Origin: Anaerolineae bacterium | GTDB taxonomy: Bacteria > Chloroflexota > Anaerolineae > Aggregatilineales > Phototrophicaceae | Direction: 5' to 3' | Assembly: GCA_022824465.1 (NCBI GenBank) | Contig: JAJDZV010000004.1 | Coordinates: forward strand, 310,001 to 374,000 | Length of the DNA stretch: 64,000 bases | Part shown: one piece after another, positions 46,388 through 55,242 of the stretch | Numbering within the stretch: the first letter of the stretch is position 1 | Layout: every line of letters begins with the position of its first letter | The notes under the pieces: model-generated | The model's database searches: none | What the model was told of the DNA's origin: nothing | The model's input: the letters and a program-made list of their open reading frames with translations, nothing else | Made by a program: the position numbers and the translations under genes

Positions 46388-47371
46388 TCATTCCTCGACA
46401 TTGGCCAGGCTATACAAGGTCACCGCTCCCAGTATCACCAAGCCCTTGATGATGAACTGCACCTGTATATCCAGACCCATTAGCAGCGCCATCGTGCTGA
46501 GCAACTGAATCAGCAAGACGCCGGCGATTGTTCCCAACAAGCCGCCGCGCCCGCCGACGAAGGCCGTCCCGCCGACGATCGCCGCCGCAATTGAGTCCAG
46601 CTCGAGCCCAGTGCCGATAAAGCGATCGACATAGCCGACATAACCCGTCAGCACGACGCCAGAGGCAACTGCCAGGCAACTGCCCAGCACATAAACTGAA
46701 ATGCGGATGGTATCGACCGAGATACCCGAAAGCCGCGCCGCCTCGGTGTTGCTGCCGACCGCATAGACTTTGCGACCGTAGGCAGTGCGCCCTAAGACAA
46801 ACATGAAGACCGCGTTCAGCCCCAGCCACAAAAGCAGCGGAATCGAAAGCACAAACCAGGACTGATTCACGATGCCCAAGACTTCCGGCACGAAGCCGCC
46901 CGGCACACCCCGGGTATAGGCTTGCGTCGCGCCCTTGACCAGCACCAGCATTCCCAAGGTCGCCACAAATGGCGGCACCCGCCGTTTCGTGACAAGCACG
47001 CCGTTGCCCAAGCCCACAAGCGCGCCCAGCGCCAGCGCAATCAAAATCGCCGGAATCACCAAGTCATCGCGTCCGTTGGTGACGTCGGCGACGACAATGG
47101 AGGTCATGACAAATATGCCGCCGATGGACAAGTCCAAGCCGGCTACCAGCAGGATCAGCGTCTGCCCTATCGCGACAATGCCCAACTGCGACGCCTGCCG
47201 CATGACGACCGCGATGGTGTTGACTTCGTAGAGTTTCGGCGTCAAGACCGCAGCCGCCAGCAATAGAAGCAGCAGCGCAATGTACACGCCATAATCGGCG
47301 ACGAACTTGCGCGCCCGCCAGCCATTGACTTGTTTCGCCGATTCGTGCGGCTTTGCGACGCTCATGCTCAT
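46388..47371 (-). CDS. Ribose-type ABC transporter permease (RbsC-like), copy 2
   Basis: 327 residues from the ATG at 47371 (a second ATG is at 47365); the frame is open for 36 codons upstream, overlapping the PPOX gene, with no homology there. LILLVAGLDLSIGG and VGGTAFVGGRGGLLGTIAG match copy 1 but the sequences are otherwise well diverged. It begins 57 bases after the PPOX gene and is transcribed first among the transporter genes. Confidence 0.9.
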   Translation of the reverse strand: MSMSVAKPHESAKQVNGWRARKFVADYGVYIALLLLLLAAAVLTPKLYEVNTIAVVMRQASQLGIVAIGQTLILLVAGLDLSIGGIFVMTSIVVADVTNGRDDLVIPAILIALALGALVGLGNGVLVTKRRVPPFVATLGMLVLVKGATQAYTRGVPGGFVPEVLGIVNQSWFVLSIPLLLWLGLNAVFMFVLGRTAYGRKVYAVGSNTEAARLSGISVDTIRISVYVLGSCLAVASGVVLTGYVGYVDRFIGTGLELDSIAAAIVGGTAFVGGRGGLLGTIAGVLLIQLLSTMALLMGLDIQVQFIIKGLVILGAVTLYSLANVEE

Positions 47372-47427
47372 TCCCGATCGCTGCGCCGAGCGGCAAGCGC
47401 TCCTACAACGCGGCGCTATGACAGGCT

Positions 47428-47943
47428 TCAATGCGGAGCAGCCGGCGCATCCTGGTCGTCCAGATACTTCGCCGCCCACTCGACGCCTTCCCAGGAGATC
47501 GTCTTCTCCGGCCTTATCTTGACCAGGTAACGCGGACGGACGCGCGATGGCTCCAGATACTCAGGTCCGCGCTCGCCCAGATAGCGGACCGCCATGCGCC
47601 GGGCAATTTCCAGCCATTCACCGTGCATCAGCGCGGGACCCTCGACGATTTCTGCGCCGCCGCGGAATAGCACACGGGTATACGGACTGCTGTCTTTGGC
47701 GCAGGAGACCGAACAACGCGGGAAGCGAAGCAGATGCTGCGCGAAGATCGTCTTGGCGCGCGGGATGACCCACATCGCCTCGCCGTCCCATTCCTGCCAA
47801 ACCGGCGTCACATAAGGATCGCCCCGGCTGTCCACCGTGGCGATGCGCGCGACTATCGGACCATCAAGGAACTCCTGAAGTTCATCCGGATACAGCGCGC
47901 GCATCTTGCCCATCCAGTCGGGATACTCGCGTTTTTGGCTCAT
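47428..47943 (-). CDS. Pyridoxamine-phosphate-oxidase-like split-barrel flavoprotein
   Basis: 171 residues from the ATG at 47943 (AAAGGA about 8 bases upstream). The split barrel is recognisable from ELQEFLDGPIVARIATVDSRGDPYVTPVW, then GEAMWVIPRAKTIFAQHLLR, and RVLFRGGAEIVEGP. Members bind FMN or F420; which one is not readable, and the set includes many of unknown role. It seems to be the first gene of the ribose-type transporter operon. Confidence 0.8.
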   Translation of the reverse strand: MSQKREYPDWMGKMRALYPDELQEFLDGPIVARIATVDSRGDPYVTPVWQEWDGEAMWVIPRAKTIFAQHLLRFPRCSVSCAKDSSPYTRVLFRGGAEIVEGPALMHGEWLEIARRMAVRYLGERGPEYLEPSRVRPRYLVKIRPEKTISWEGVEWAAKYLDDQDAPAAPH

Positions 47944-48141
47944 AATCTGTCCTTTCAAAAAACCTAAAAGGCATACTTCGCTACAGTAATGACGACCGCA
48001 ACTTAGTCAGAATGAGTATAGCCAATGTCGCGACCACTGCCAAAACTGCCGGGCCGTGTCAGACGAGTTCAATCCGCGCGCCCGCGCCTTGCTTGACGAA
48101 TGCCGCTGAATCCGTTCTAGTTGTGGGCAAGCGCGTTCTTT

Positions 48142-48145
48142 GGAG
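48142..48145 (+). promoter_or_regulatory. Ribosome binding site deciding the MBL hydrolase start
   Basis: GGAG lies 7 bases before the ATG at 48153. An in-frame ATG at 48147 is too close to the site, and the long open frame back to 48012 has no similarity. Confidence 0.55.
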
Positions 48146-48152
48146 AATGATT

Positions 48153-48899
48153 ATGAAACTGACAAGCGACTTGCATGTGGTCGGCGGGGGATATTTCGGT
48201 TTCGGCTTGTCCGGATACTTGGACTGCCACGTCTTCGTGCTCAACAGCGGGTCCGAGTTGGCTCTGGTCGATCCTGGCATGGGCATCGACCGCGACTTCG
48301 ACGCGATTCTCGGCAACATCCGCGACGATGGCTTGGACCCGAACAAGATTCGCAAGCTCATCCTGACGCACTATCACTGCGATCATATTGGCGCGGCCGC
48401 CGAAGCCCAGCGCCGACTCGATGTCGAGGTCTATTCTTCCGCATTTGCCGCGCCGGTCATCCGCACGGGCGATGAGAAGGCGGTGGCGCTTGATGTCGCC
48501 AAAGCAGCCGGCTTCTACCCCGAGGCATACCATCTGCCGCCCTGCCCGGTCGATGTCGAGCTGGTCGAAGGCGATGTGATCAGTATCGGCAATCTCGAAC
48601 TGGAAACATTCGAGACGCCCGGACATTGCGATGGCCATCTCAGCTTTCTGATTCGCGGCGGCGACCGCGTCTATCTGCTCGGCGCGGACCTCGTCTTCTG
48701 GGGCGGCAAGGTCGTCTGGCAGAATATCCACGACTGCCGAATCGACGCCTACGCTGACAGCATGTTCAAGCTGGAGCCTTACGACTTCGACGCGCTCTTG
48801 CCCGGGCATTTGCAAATTTCGCTGACCGGCGGCAAGGCGCATCTGGACGCGGCCTGCGCGGCATTTCGACAGTTGGGCATTCCGCCGAATCTGCTCTAG
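48153..48899 (+). CDS. Metallo-beta-lactamase-fold hydrolase
   Basis: 248 residues with the binuclear metal site: THYHCDHIG (HxHxDH), the third His in ETPGHCDGH and the bridging Asp in YLLGADLVFW; a final His in LLPGHLQ. No signal peptide. The substrate cannot be deduced; glyoxalase II-like thioesterases and lactonases share this pattern. It stands alone between the minus-strand PPOX operon and the lacI promoter. Confidence 0.88.
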   Translation: MKLTSDLHVVGGGYFGFGLSGYLDCHVFVLNSGSELALVDPGMGIDRDFDAILGNIRDDGLDPNKIRKLILTHYHCDHIGAAAEAQRRLDVEVYSSAFAAPVIRTGDEKAVALDVAKAAGFYPEAYHLPPCPVDVELVEGDVISIGNLELETFETPGHCDGHLSFLIRGGDRVYLLGADLVFWGGKVVWQNIHDCRIDAYADSMFKLEPYDFDALLPGHLQISLTGGKAHLDAACAAFRQLGIPPNLL

Positions 48900-48935
48900 C
48901 CTCGGCCCCGGTCTCTGACAAATCCGACCAATTGC

Positions 48936-48987
48936 TTGACACAGTAAACGTTTTCCGATAAAGTCGCGGAATGTAGTAAACGTTTTC
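48936..48987 (+). promoter_or_regulatory. lacI promoter with two identical operator-like 13-mers
   Basis: A perfect TTGACA (48936-48941) and TAAAGT (48959-48964) are 17 bases apart. AGTAAACGTTTTC occurs at 48943-48955, inside the spacer, and again at 48975-48987, just downstream of the start region. The cores AAACGTTT are perfect palindromes with a central CG, typical of LacI-family operators. They are 32 bases (about three helical turns) apart, so two dimers would bind on the same DNA face. This predicts autoregulation. Confidence 0.7.
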
Positions 48988-49013
48988 TGTATTCTTCTAT
49001 TGCGGTATGAGTA

Positions 49014-50060
49014 TTGGCCACGCTTAAAGAGGTCGCGCATATCGCCGGCGTCTCCATCGCCACGGTGTCGCGCGTATTGAGCAACAGCGATTATCCTGTC
49101 AGCCCGCAGACTCGCGAAGCAATTCTCAAAGTCGCGGAAGATGTCGGCTATTCGCCCAACCGCGCCGCCCGCAGCTTGCGTACCGAACGCTCATCGCTGA
49201 TAGGCGTGATTCTCGACAATTTTTCATCCCAATGGGCGCCTATCATCATCCGCGGCATACAAGACGTTCTTCACAACAGTGGATATTTCACGCTCGTCGT
49301 CAATATCCCCTGGGAGAAATACTCGCAAACCGATGTTGTGCAGGACATGCTGGGGCATTCCGTTGACGCCTTCGTATTCGTCGAAACCTGGCATCCGGTC
49401 AGTGAACGCCGGGAGATGCTGAACAATCGGCCCTATGTTATCGTGCACCGCCTCTTTCACCAATCCGATCCCCACAGCATCATCCCGGACGAAGCGCACA
49501 ACAGCGCGCTGGTGGTGAAACACCTGCTGAAACTTGGGCACAAGAAGATCGCCTACATCGCAGGCGACTCCGACTACTTCTCTTCCTCGCAGCGGCTGGA
49601 CGCTTACCTCTATACCATGCGCGCCGCCGGTTTCGCCATTCAAGCTGACTGGATCGCCCGAGGCGACTGGAGCATACGCAGCGGCTACGCCTGCGCGCAG
49701 CGTATCCTTGCCGCGGACATCATGCCCAGCGCCATCGTCGCCGCCAATGACGGGCTGGCTTATGGCGCTTTGTTGGCGGTAATCGACGCCGGCCTATCCG
49801 TGCCGGCCGACATCGCAATCGTCGGCTATGACAACAATGACATCTCGAGCATGTCAAATCCAACGATCACGACGGTCACGCTGCCGCTCTTCTTGATGGG
49901 ACAGGTAGCCGCGGAAAACCTGCTGCGGCAGCTCCAAACTGATGATTGCGAATTCGCCGAGCAATTGATCCCGGGCCAACTCATCGTCCGTCAATCTTGC
50001 GGCGCGCCCGAGGGCAAAGACGTGTACGCCCGCGATTACCTGCGCGCAACTATGGAATAA
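49014..50060 (+). CDS. LacI-family transcriptional regulator
   Basis: 348 residues. The N-terminal helix-turn-helix TLKEVAHIAGVSIATVSRVL and the YSPNRAARSLRTERS hinge region are complete. The sensor domain is a periplasmic-binding fold (SLIGVILDNF, AIVAANDGLAYGAL, VGYDNNDISS). The only plausible start is a TTG at 49014, because the nearby ATG at 49007 is out of frame. Two LacI-type operators lie in its own promoter. The adjacent sugar importer and GH127 gene are the likely regulon, though no operator is visible in front of the binding-protein gene. Confidence 0.9.
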   Translation: MATLKEVAHIAGVSIATVSRVLSNSDYPVSPQTREAILKVAEDVGYSPNRAARSLRTERSSLIGVILDNFSSQWAPIIIRGIQDVLHNSGYFTLVVNIPWEKYSQTDVVQDMLGHSVDAFVFVETWHPVSERREMLNNRPYVIVHRLFHQSDPHSIIPDEAHNSALVVKHLLKLGHKKIAYIAGDSDYFSSSQRLDAYLYTMRAAGFAIQADWIARGDWSIRSGYACAQRILAADIMPSAIVAANDGLAYGALLAVIDAGLSVPADIAIVGYDNNDISSMSNPTITTVTLPLFLMGQVAAENLLRQLQTDDCEFAEQLIPGQLIVRQSCGAPEGKDVYARDYLRATME

Positions 50061-50142
50061 TCTTGTACGGCATTCGCGAAAGGAGGAATAGCTGGAGATA
50101 CTAAGCCGAGTTAACACACATTGCCCGAACATCAATATCAAT

Positions 50143-50148
50143 AAGGAG
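50143..50148 (+). promoter_or_regulatory. Ribosome binding site deciding the sugar binding-protein start
   Basis: AAGGAG lies 9 bases before the ATG at 50158. The alternative in-frame TTG at 50149 directly follows the site and is too close. Confidence 0.6.
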
Positions 50149-50157
50149 TTGAAGACA

Positions 50158-51408
50158 ATGACACCACGAAAAGCAGTTTGCGCAGTCTTGATCCTGGCGC
50201 TCTTCATCGGCGCGCTGCCGCTTTCGGCGCAAGACGACGACGTCGCCATGACCATGTGGGTGCGCAACATCGGCGACCAGGTGCAGGAACTGGTTGACGC
50301 CTGGAACGACCGGGGCGGCAGCCAGATTCAACTGACAGTCATCCCGCCCAATGAGTTTGTCACCAAGATGGGCGCGGCCATCGCCGCCGGCGAGTCACCC
50401 GATATCGCCAGCATCGACCTGATCTACGCTCCAGCATTCGCCGCTGCCGGTCAGTTGCTGGATATCACCGACTGGGTGGACGCGCTGCCCTACGCCGATG
50501 ACTTGCTTCCGGCGCATTCGGAGCTGGGCACATACCAAGGGCGGAAGTACGCCGTGCCCTTCCTCATCGAAGGCTCGTTCATCATCTACAACAAGGGACT
50601 CTTTGAGGCGGCCGGCCTGGATCCCGAAGTTCCACCCTCGACCTGGGACGAGCTGCTCGAGGCGGCGCGCGCCATCTCGGCAATTGACGACGAAACCTAC
50701 GGCTACTACTTCGCCGGCGCCTGCGCGGGCTGCAATGCCTTCACCTACCTGCCCTACATTTGGGCCAGCGGCGGCGATGTGCTCAGCGCTGACTACAACT
50801 CAGCCACCATCGCCACTGATCCGATCGTGCGAGAAGCCCTCGAATTCTATCGCACGATGTGGGAAGAAGGGCTCATCCCCGAAAGCGCGAGCATCGACGA
50901 CGGCAGCAGCTTCGTTAGCGCCTTCGGCACCGGCGCCATCGGCATGGCCGGCACCGGCGCCTTCGGCATCAACACTTACCGCAACGATCACCCCGAGCTT
51001 GAACTGGGCGCCTTCCATATCCCCGGCAAGGATGGCGGCGCAGCCTCCTTCGGCGGCGGCGATGTCATCGCCATCGGCAGCGGCACGCAACATCCTGAGG
51101 AAGCCTGGGCTTTCCTCGAATGGATGATGAGCGACGAGACCCAGCTTGAACTCTACGCCGCCCGCAATCGGACGACCGTGCGCGTTTCCATGCTCGAAAA
51201 TGAGTATTCGCAAGATGACCCGCTGGTGCTGACAGCCGCGAGCGCGCTGGCCGTGGGCAAGTCGCCCTACTCGCTGGTCTATAACGACCTCTTCAACGAC
51301 CCCAACGGTCCCTGGCTGGAAATGATCCAGATAGCGATCCTCGATGGCGACATCGAAGGCGCGCTCCAGCTTGGCCAAGACCGCTTCACGCAAATTATCG
51401 AAGGCTAA
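50158..51408 (+). CDS. Sugar ABC transporter substrate-binding protein (SBP_bac_1, MalE/UgpB-like)
   Basis: 416 residues with a signal peptide ending PLSAQ and no lipobox. Characteristic blocks: VTKMGAAIAAGESPDIASID, YAVPFLIEGSFIIYNKGLFE, IGMAGTGAFGI and AWAFLEWMMSDETQ. The ligand is probably an oligosaccharide or glycoside, and the GH127 enzyme encoded downstream suggests an arabinofuranoside. It is followed by a strong stem-loop before the first permease. Confidence 0.9.
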   Translation: MTPRKAVCAVLILALFIGALPLSAQDDDVAMTMWVRNIGDQVQELVDAWNDRGGSQIQLTVIPPNEFVTKMGAAIAAGESPDIASIDLIYAPAFAAAGQLLDITDWVDALPYADDLLPAHSELGTYQGRKYAVPFLIEGSFIIYNKGLFEAAGLDPEVPPSTWDELLEAARAISAIDDETYGYYFAGACAGCNAFTYLPYIWASGGDVLSADYNSATIATDPIVREALEFYRTMWEEGLIPESASIDDGSSFVSAFGTGAIGMAGTGAFGINTYRNDHPELELGAFHIPGKDGGAASFGGGDVIAIGSGTQHPEEAWAFLEWMMSDETQLELYAARNRTTVRVSMLENEYSQDDPLVLTAASALAVGKSPYSLVYNDLFNDPNGPWLEMIQIAILDGDIEGALQLGQDRFTQIIEG

Positions 51409-51423
51409 GCGCCTATCGCTTGA

Positions 51424-51463
51424 GCGTCTGTCGATTTAGCGTTACGCTACTGTCGACAGGCGC
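51424..51463 (+). other. Intercistronic stem-loop after the sugar binding-protein gene
   Basis: GCGTCTGTCGA (51424-51434) pairs with TCGACAGGCGC (51453-51463) with one G-U pair, and an inner TAGCG/CGCTA stem lies within the loop. No U-run follows. This position, after the binding-protein gene, is where such operons commonly carry an mRNA-protecting or attenuating hairpin. Confidence 0.6.
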
Positions 51464-51484
51464 CCTCGCCTCCGCCGCACGCTG

Positions 51485-51490
51485 AAAGGA
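51485..51490 (+). promoter_or_regulatory. Ribosome binding site pointing to a CTG start
   Basis: AAAGGA lies 7 bases before the CTG at 51498, the first codon of the open frame with a well-placed site. No in-frame ATG, GTG or TTG exists until GTG 51579. Confidence 0.45.
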
Positions 51491-51497
51491 AATCGCT

Positions 51498-52397
51498 CTG
51501 AGCGCGATACCCCTGCTTGGATCGCTCAGCTGGGAGCAGCGCCGCAAACTGACCGGGCTGCTCTTCGTCCTGCCGACGGTGCTCTTCGTGACCGTCTTCT
51601 TCATTATCCCGCTGGCGATGACACTCTTCATGTCCTTCCACGATTGGCCCCTCATCGGCGAACAATCCTGGATCGGCGCGACCAATTACACCGAACTGGC
51701 GTCCGATCGGCAGTATCTCAAGAGCCTGGATTTCACCTTCCGCTACACGATTTTGGTCACGCCGCCGATATTCATTCTGGGCTTCATCCTGGCGTCGCTC
51801 GTGCGGCACAATATCCGCTTCATCGGCGTCTTCCGCACGGTGTTCTTCCTGCCGGTCGTGATCGGCTTGGGCGTCTCGAGCCTGTTGTGGGTCTGGATGC
51901 TGGACCAGCGCGTCGGCATCTTCAACAAGATCTTGCTGGACTTGCATTGGATAGCAAAGCCGCAGCTCTTCCTGGCGAAACCGGCCACCGCCATGAATGT
52001 CATCATTCTTTCGGTCGTTTGGAAGACCGTCGGTTTCACCATGATCCTGCTGCTGGCGGGCTTGCAGAGCATTCCGGATGAACTATACGAATCGGCCGAT
52101 GTCGATGGCGCCGGCTATTTCCGCAAGCTCTTCTACATCACGCTGCCCTTGATGCGGCGCACCATCGCGCTGGCGCTTATCCTGTCCGTCATCGGCTCGG
52201 TGCTGGCTTTCGACCAATTCTACATCATCACCCGTGGCGGTCCGCGCAACAGCACGATCTCCATCGTATATTGGATATTCAACAACTCGTTCACGTACTG
52301 GAAGATGGGCTACGGCGCCGCGATGTCGATCGTGCTTCTTGGCATCTTGGTCGCGCTTTCCAGCATTCAATATTATCTCTTGCGGGAGCGATACTAG
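51498..52397 (+). CDS. Sugar ABC transporter permease (MalF/UgpA-like), probable CTG start
   Basis: About 299 residues and six helices. From the CTG at 51498 the protein reads LSAIPLLGSLSWEQRRKL, then LTGLLFVLPTVLF, the normal cytoplasmic leader and start of helix 1 in this family. The only ordinary start, GTG 51579, would cut off the leader and half of that helix. A stop codon at 51483 limits extension. The coupling loop ESADVDGAGYFRKLFYITLP is standard. An unusual start codon or a local sequence error is likely. The two permeases are adjacent, with the next ATG right after this stop codon. Confidence 0.85.
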   Translation: MSAIPLLGSLSWEQRRKLTGLLFVLPTVLFVTVFFIIPLAMTLFMSFHDWPLIGEQSWIGATNYTELASDRQYLKSLDFTFRYTILVTPPIFILGFILASLVRHNIRFIGVFRTVFFLPVVIGLGVSSLLWVWMLDQRVGIFNKILLDLHWIAKPQLFLAKPATAMNVIILSVVWKTVGFTMILLLAGLQSIPDELYESADVDGAGYFRKLFYITLPLMRRTIALALILSVIGSVLAFDQFYIITRGGPRNSTISIVYWIFNNSFTYWKMGYGAAMSIVLLGILVALSSIQYYLLRERY

Positions 52398-53306
52398 ATG
52401 ACAGCCGCCCCATTGCTCGACCGACCGGCCGGCGCTGGCGGACTGACTCAGCAGCAAAAGCGGCTCATTCGCCGGCACGCGCTGCTTTATCTCAAGTACT
52501 TCCTCCTCACTGTGCTGGCGATATTATTCCTTTTCCCCATTGTGTGGTCGCTGCTCAACTCCTTGAAAAAGCCGTCGGAGGCGCTTGCCGTGCCGCCGAC
52601 CTACTTGCCAACCGAGATCGTCTTCGAAAACTATACCCAACTGACCGCCTTCGGCAATTACGGCGTCATCGGGCATGTGGAAAACAGCGCCATCGTCGCG
52701 CTAATCACGGTCGTCGGCAGCCTGGTCTTGAGCACGCTTGGCGGCTACGGCTTCGCGCGATTCAACTTCCCGGGCAAGAATGCGCTCTTCATCATGGTGC
52801 TTTCCACCTTGATGATCCCCTTTCAGTCGATCCTGATTCCCCTCTTTGTGATGCTGGTGCGCTTCGAGCTAAACGACACGCTGCTCGGGCTCGCCTTGGT
52901 CTATATCACCTTCCAACTGCCTTTCGGCATCTTCCTGATGCGCAACAGCTTCTTGGCTGTTCCCCGCGAAATCGAGGAAGCCGCGCTCCTGGATGGCTGC
53001 AGCTCGCTGAGCCTGCTCTATCGGATGATGCTGCGGCTGGTTTTGCCCGGCATCGTGACGGTCGCGATTTACGCCTTCATCAATTCCTGGAACGAGTTCC
53101 TCGCCGCGCTGATTTTCATGTCCGACCAGGACAAGTTCACGCTGCCGGTCTTCTTGACCCTGGTCCGCAGCGGTATCTATGGCACGGTGGATTGGGGCGC
53201 GCTGCAGGCGGGCGTCGTCGTGGCTATCTTTCCCTGTCTGCTGCTTTTCCTGCTCTTGCAGCGCTATTACATCAACGGCTTAATCGGCGGCGCAGTGAAC
53301 AATTGA
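52398..53306 (+). CDS. Sugar ABC transporter permease (MalG/UgpE-like)
   Basis: 302 residues. The family pattern is clear: NSLKKPSEALAVPPTYLP after helix 1 and EEAALLDGCSSLSLLYRMMLRLVLPG as coupling loop, then NSWNEFLAALIFM. The ATG directly abuts the stop of the first permease. No ATPase gene follows, so the importer probably borrows a shared MsmX-type ATPase encoded elsewhere. Confidence 0.92.
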   Translation: MTAAPLLDRPAGAGGLTQQQKRLIRRHALLYLKYFLLTVLAILFLFPIVWSLLNSLKKPSEALAVPPTYLPTEIVFENYTQLTAFGNYGVIGHVENSAIVALITVVGSLVLSTLGGYGFARFNFPGKNALFIMVLSTLMIPFQSILIPLFVMLVRFELNDTLLGLALVYITFQLPFGIFLMRNSFLAVPREIEEAALLDGCSSLSLLYRMMLRLVLPGIVTVAIYAFINSWNEFLAALIFMSDQDKFTLPVFLTLVRSGIYGTVDWGALQAGVVVAIFPCLLLFLLLQRYYINGLIGGAVNN

Positions 53307-53352
53307 TCAAGACGCCGTAGCCCCTAGTTCGCTAGACTCAATAGGACAGCTT

Positions 53353-55242
53353 ATGACCGTTCAAATCAGCGACTATCCGATAAAACCGATACCTTTCACG
53401 CAAGTGGCCATCAGCGACAACTTCTGGCGGCCGCGCATAGACACCGCCGTCCAGGTTACGATTCCCTACGACTTCGAGAAATGCGAAGAAACCGGGCGCA
53501 TCGACAATTTCGCCAAAGCCGGCGGCCTTATGGACGGCGCGCACCAGGGCATCTTCTTCGATGACTCTGATGTCTTCAAAGTGGTGGAGGGCGCCGCCTA
53601 CGCGCTGCAGATCGCGCCCAATGGCGAGTTGGATCGCTACCTGGACGACCTCATCGAAAAATTCGCCGCCGCACAGGAAGACGATGGCTACCTTTACACC
53701 GCCCGCACCATCGACCCGGACAAGGCGCCAGCGCCCTGCGGACCCGAGCGCTGGTCGAATCTGCGCGTCAACCATGAGCTTTACAACGTCGGACACATGT
53801 ACGAAGCCTCGATCGCTCATTTTGAAGCCACCGGCAAGCGCAACTTCCTCGACATCGCCATAAAAAACGCCGAACTGATCGACGCCGTTTTTGGTCCAGA
53901 CAAGCGGCGCGAAGTCCCCGGGCACCAGGAAATTGAACTCGCCTTGGTCCGGCTATACCGCGTCTCCGGGGATGAACGCCATCTGAAGTTGGCGAAATTC
54001 TTCCTGGACGAGCGCGGGCGGGCAAATGGACGCGAGGTTTACGGCCCCTACTGCCAGGATCATCGGCCGGTCACAGAGCAACCCGAAGCGGTCGGGCATG
54101 CTGTCCGCGCCGGTTATATGTACGCCGGAATGACGGACATCGCCGCCACCATGGCTGACGCTGAGTATGCGGCGGCAGTATGCGCCCTTTGGGAGAACGT
54201 AGTCGGCAAGAAGCTGGCGCTCACCGGCGGCCTTGGGGCGCGCCACGAAGGCGAAGCTTTCGGCGACGATTACGAGTTGCCAAACCTGACCGCTTACAAC
54301 GAAACCTGCGCCGCGCAAGCGAATATCCTCTGGAACCAGCGCATGTTCCTGTTAACCGGCGAGGCGAAGTATATTGATGTCCTCGAGCGCAGCTTGTACA
54401 ACGGATTCCTGGCTGGCATTGGCATGGATGGTCGCTCCTTCTACTATGTGAACCCGCTGGCTTGCGATGGCGAATACCGATTCAACCGCGCCAAGGAACT
54501 GACGCGACAGCCTTGGTATGATTGCTCATGCTGCCCGACAAATGTGGTGCGCCTGCTGCCCTCGCTATCCGGTTACGTCTATGCTTGCGGCGACCAAGAG
54601 GTCTATGTCAATCTTTATATGTCTGGCAAGGCGGCGCTTAGGCTCGGCGACTCAGACATCACGATCGAGCAGCGGACAGATTATCCCTGGTCTGGCGAAA
54701 TCGAATTAGACCTGACCATCGCCGAACCCGCGACTTTCGCGCTGCGGCTGAGGCGGCCCTCTTTCGCTAAGGGCCAGCCCCTTCCCAGCGATCTTTACCG
54801 CTACCTCAAGGAATCAAATGAGCCGGTCACGCTCACAGTCGACGGCGCCCCAACGCCAATTGAACCTCGCAATGGCTACATCGAAATCTCGCGACGCTGG
54901 TCGGGAACAAGCCGCATCAACCTTCGCTTGCCAATGCCGATTCGCCGCGTAATCGCGCATCCCGCAGTTGCCGACTTGGACCGCATGGTCGCGCTTGAAC
55001 GCGGTCCGCTGGTCTACGCCCTGGAACAGGTGGACAACGGCAGCGGACTGCTCGAATACGCGCTGACCAATGGCGGGCAACTCAGCGCTGAACATGAGCC
55101 AGACCTGCTCGGCGGCGTCACGGTCATCCGTGGCGAGGCTGTCGCTGCCGGCGGGCAAACCCTGCCCTTCACCGCCGTCCCCTACTATGCTTGGGGTCAT
55201 CGCGACGTCGGCGAAATGACTGTCTGGCTGCGGCGACGCTAG
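53353..55242 (+). CDS. Glycoside hydrolase family 127-like (beta-L-arabinofuranosidase, DUF1680)
   Basis: 629 residues. The zinc-thiolate site of the family is complete: Glu317 and Cys319 (YNETCAA) and Cys393/Cys394 (CSCCPTN); in characterised GH127 enzymes one of the paired Cys is the nucleophile and the other three residues bind Zn. The N-terminal (alpha/alpha)6-barrel ([33 protein letters not shown]) is followed by a beta-sandwich with PSFAKGQPL. No signal peptide, so it is intracellular. It ends the LacI-importer locus and predicts import of a beta-L-arabinofuranosyl oligosaccharide; other pentofuranosides are possible. Confidence 0.92.
   Translation: MTVQISDYPIKPIPFTQVAISDNFWRPRIDTAVQVTIPYDFEKCEETGRIDNFAKAGGLMDGAHQGIFFDDSDVFKVVEGAAYALQIAPNGELDRYLDDLIEKFAAAQEDDGYLYTARTIDPDKAPAPCGPERWSNLRVNHELYNVGHMYEASIAHFEATGKRNFLDIAIKNAELIDAVFGPDKRREVPGHQEIELALVRLYRVSGDERHLKLAKFFLDERGRANGREVYGPYCQDHRPVTEQPEAVGHAVRAGYMYAGMTDIAATMADAEYAAAVCALWENVVGKKLALTGGLGARHEGEAFGDDYELPNLTAYNETCAAQANILWNQRMFLLTGEAKYIDVLERSLYNGFLAGIGMDGRSFYYVNPLACDGEYRFNRAKELTRQPWYDCSCCPTNVVRLLPSLSGYVYACGDQEVYVNLYMSGKAALRLGDSDITIEQRTDYPWSGEIELDLTIAEPATFALRLRRPSFAKGQPLPSDLYRYLKESNEPVTLTVDGAPTPIEPRNGYIEISRRWSGTSRINLRLPMPIRRVIAHPAVADLDRMVALERGPLVYALEQVDNGSGLLEYALTNGGQLSAEHEPDLLGGVTVIRGEAVAAGGQTLPFTAVPYYAWGHRDVGEMTVWLRRR

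Noticed and set aside
52271..53320. 349-codon plus-strand open frame overlapping the second sugar permease
   Set aside because: The permease frame has all family motifs; this frame is Arg/His-rich and shifted.
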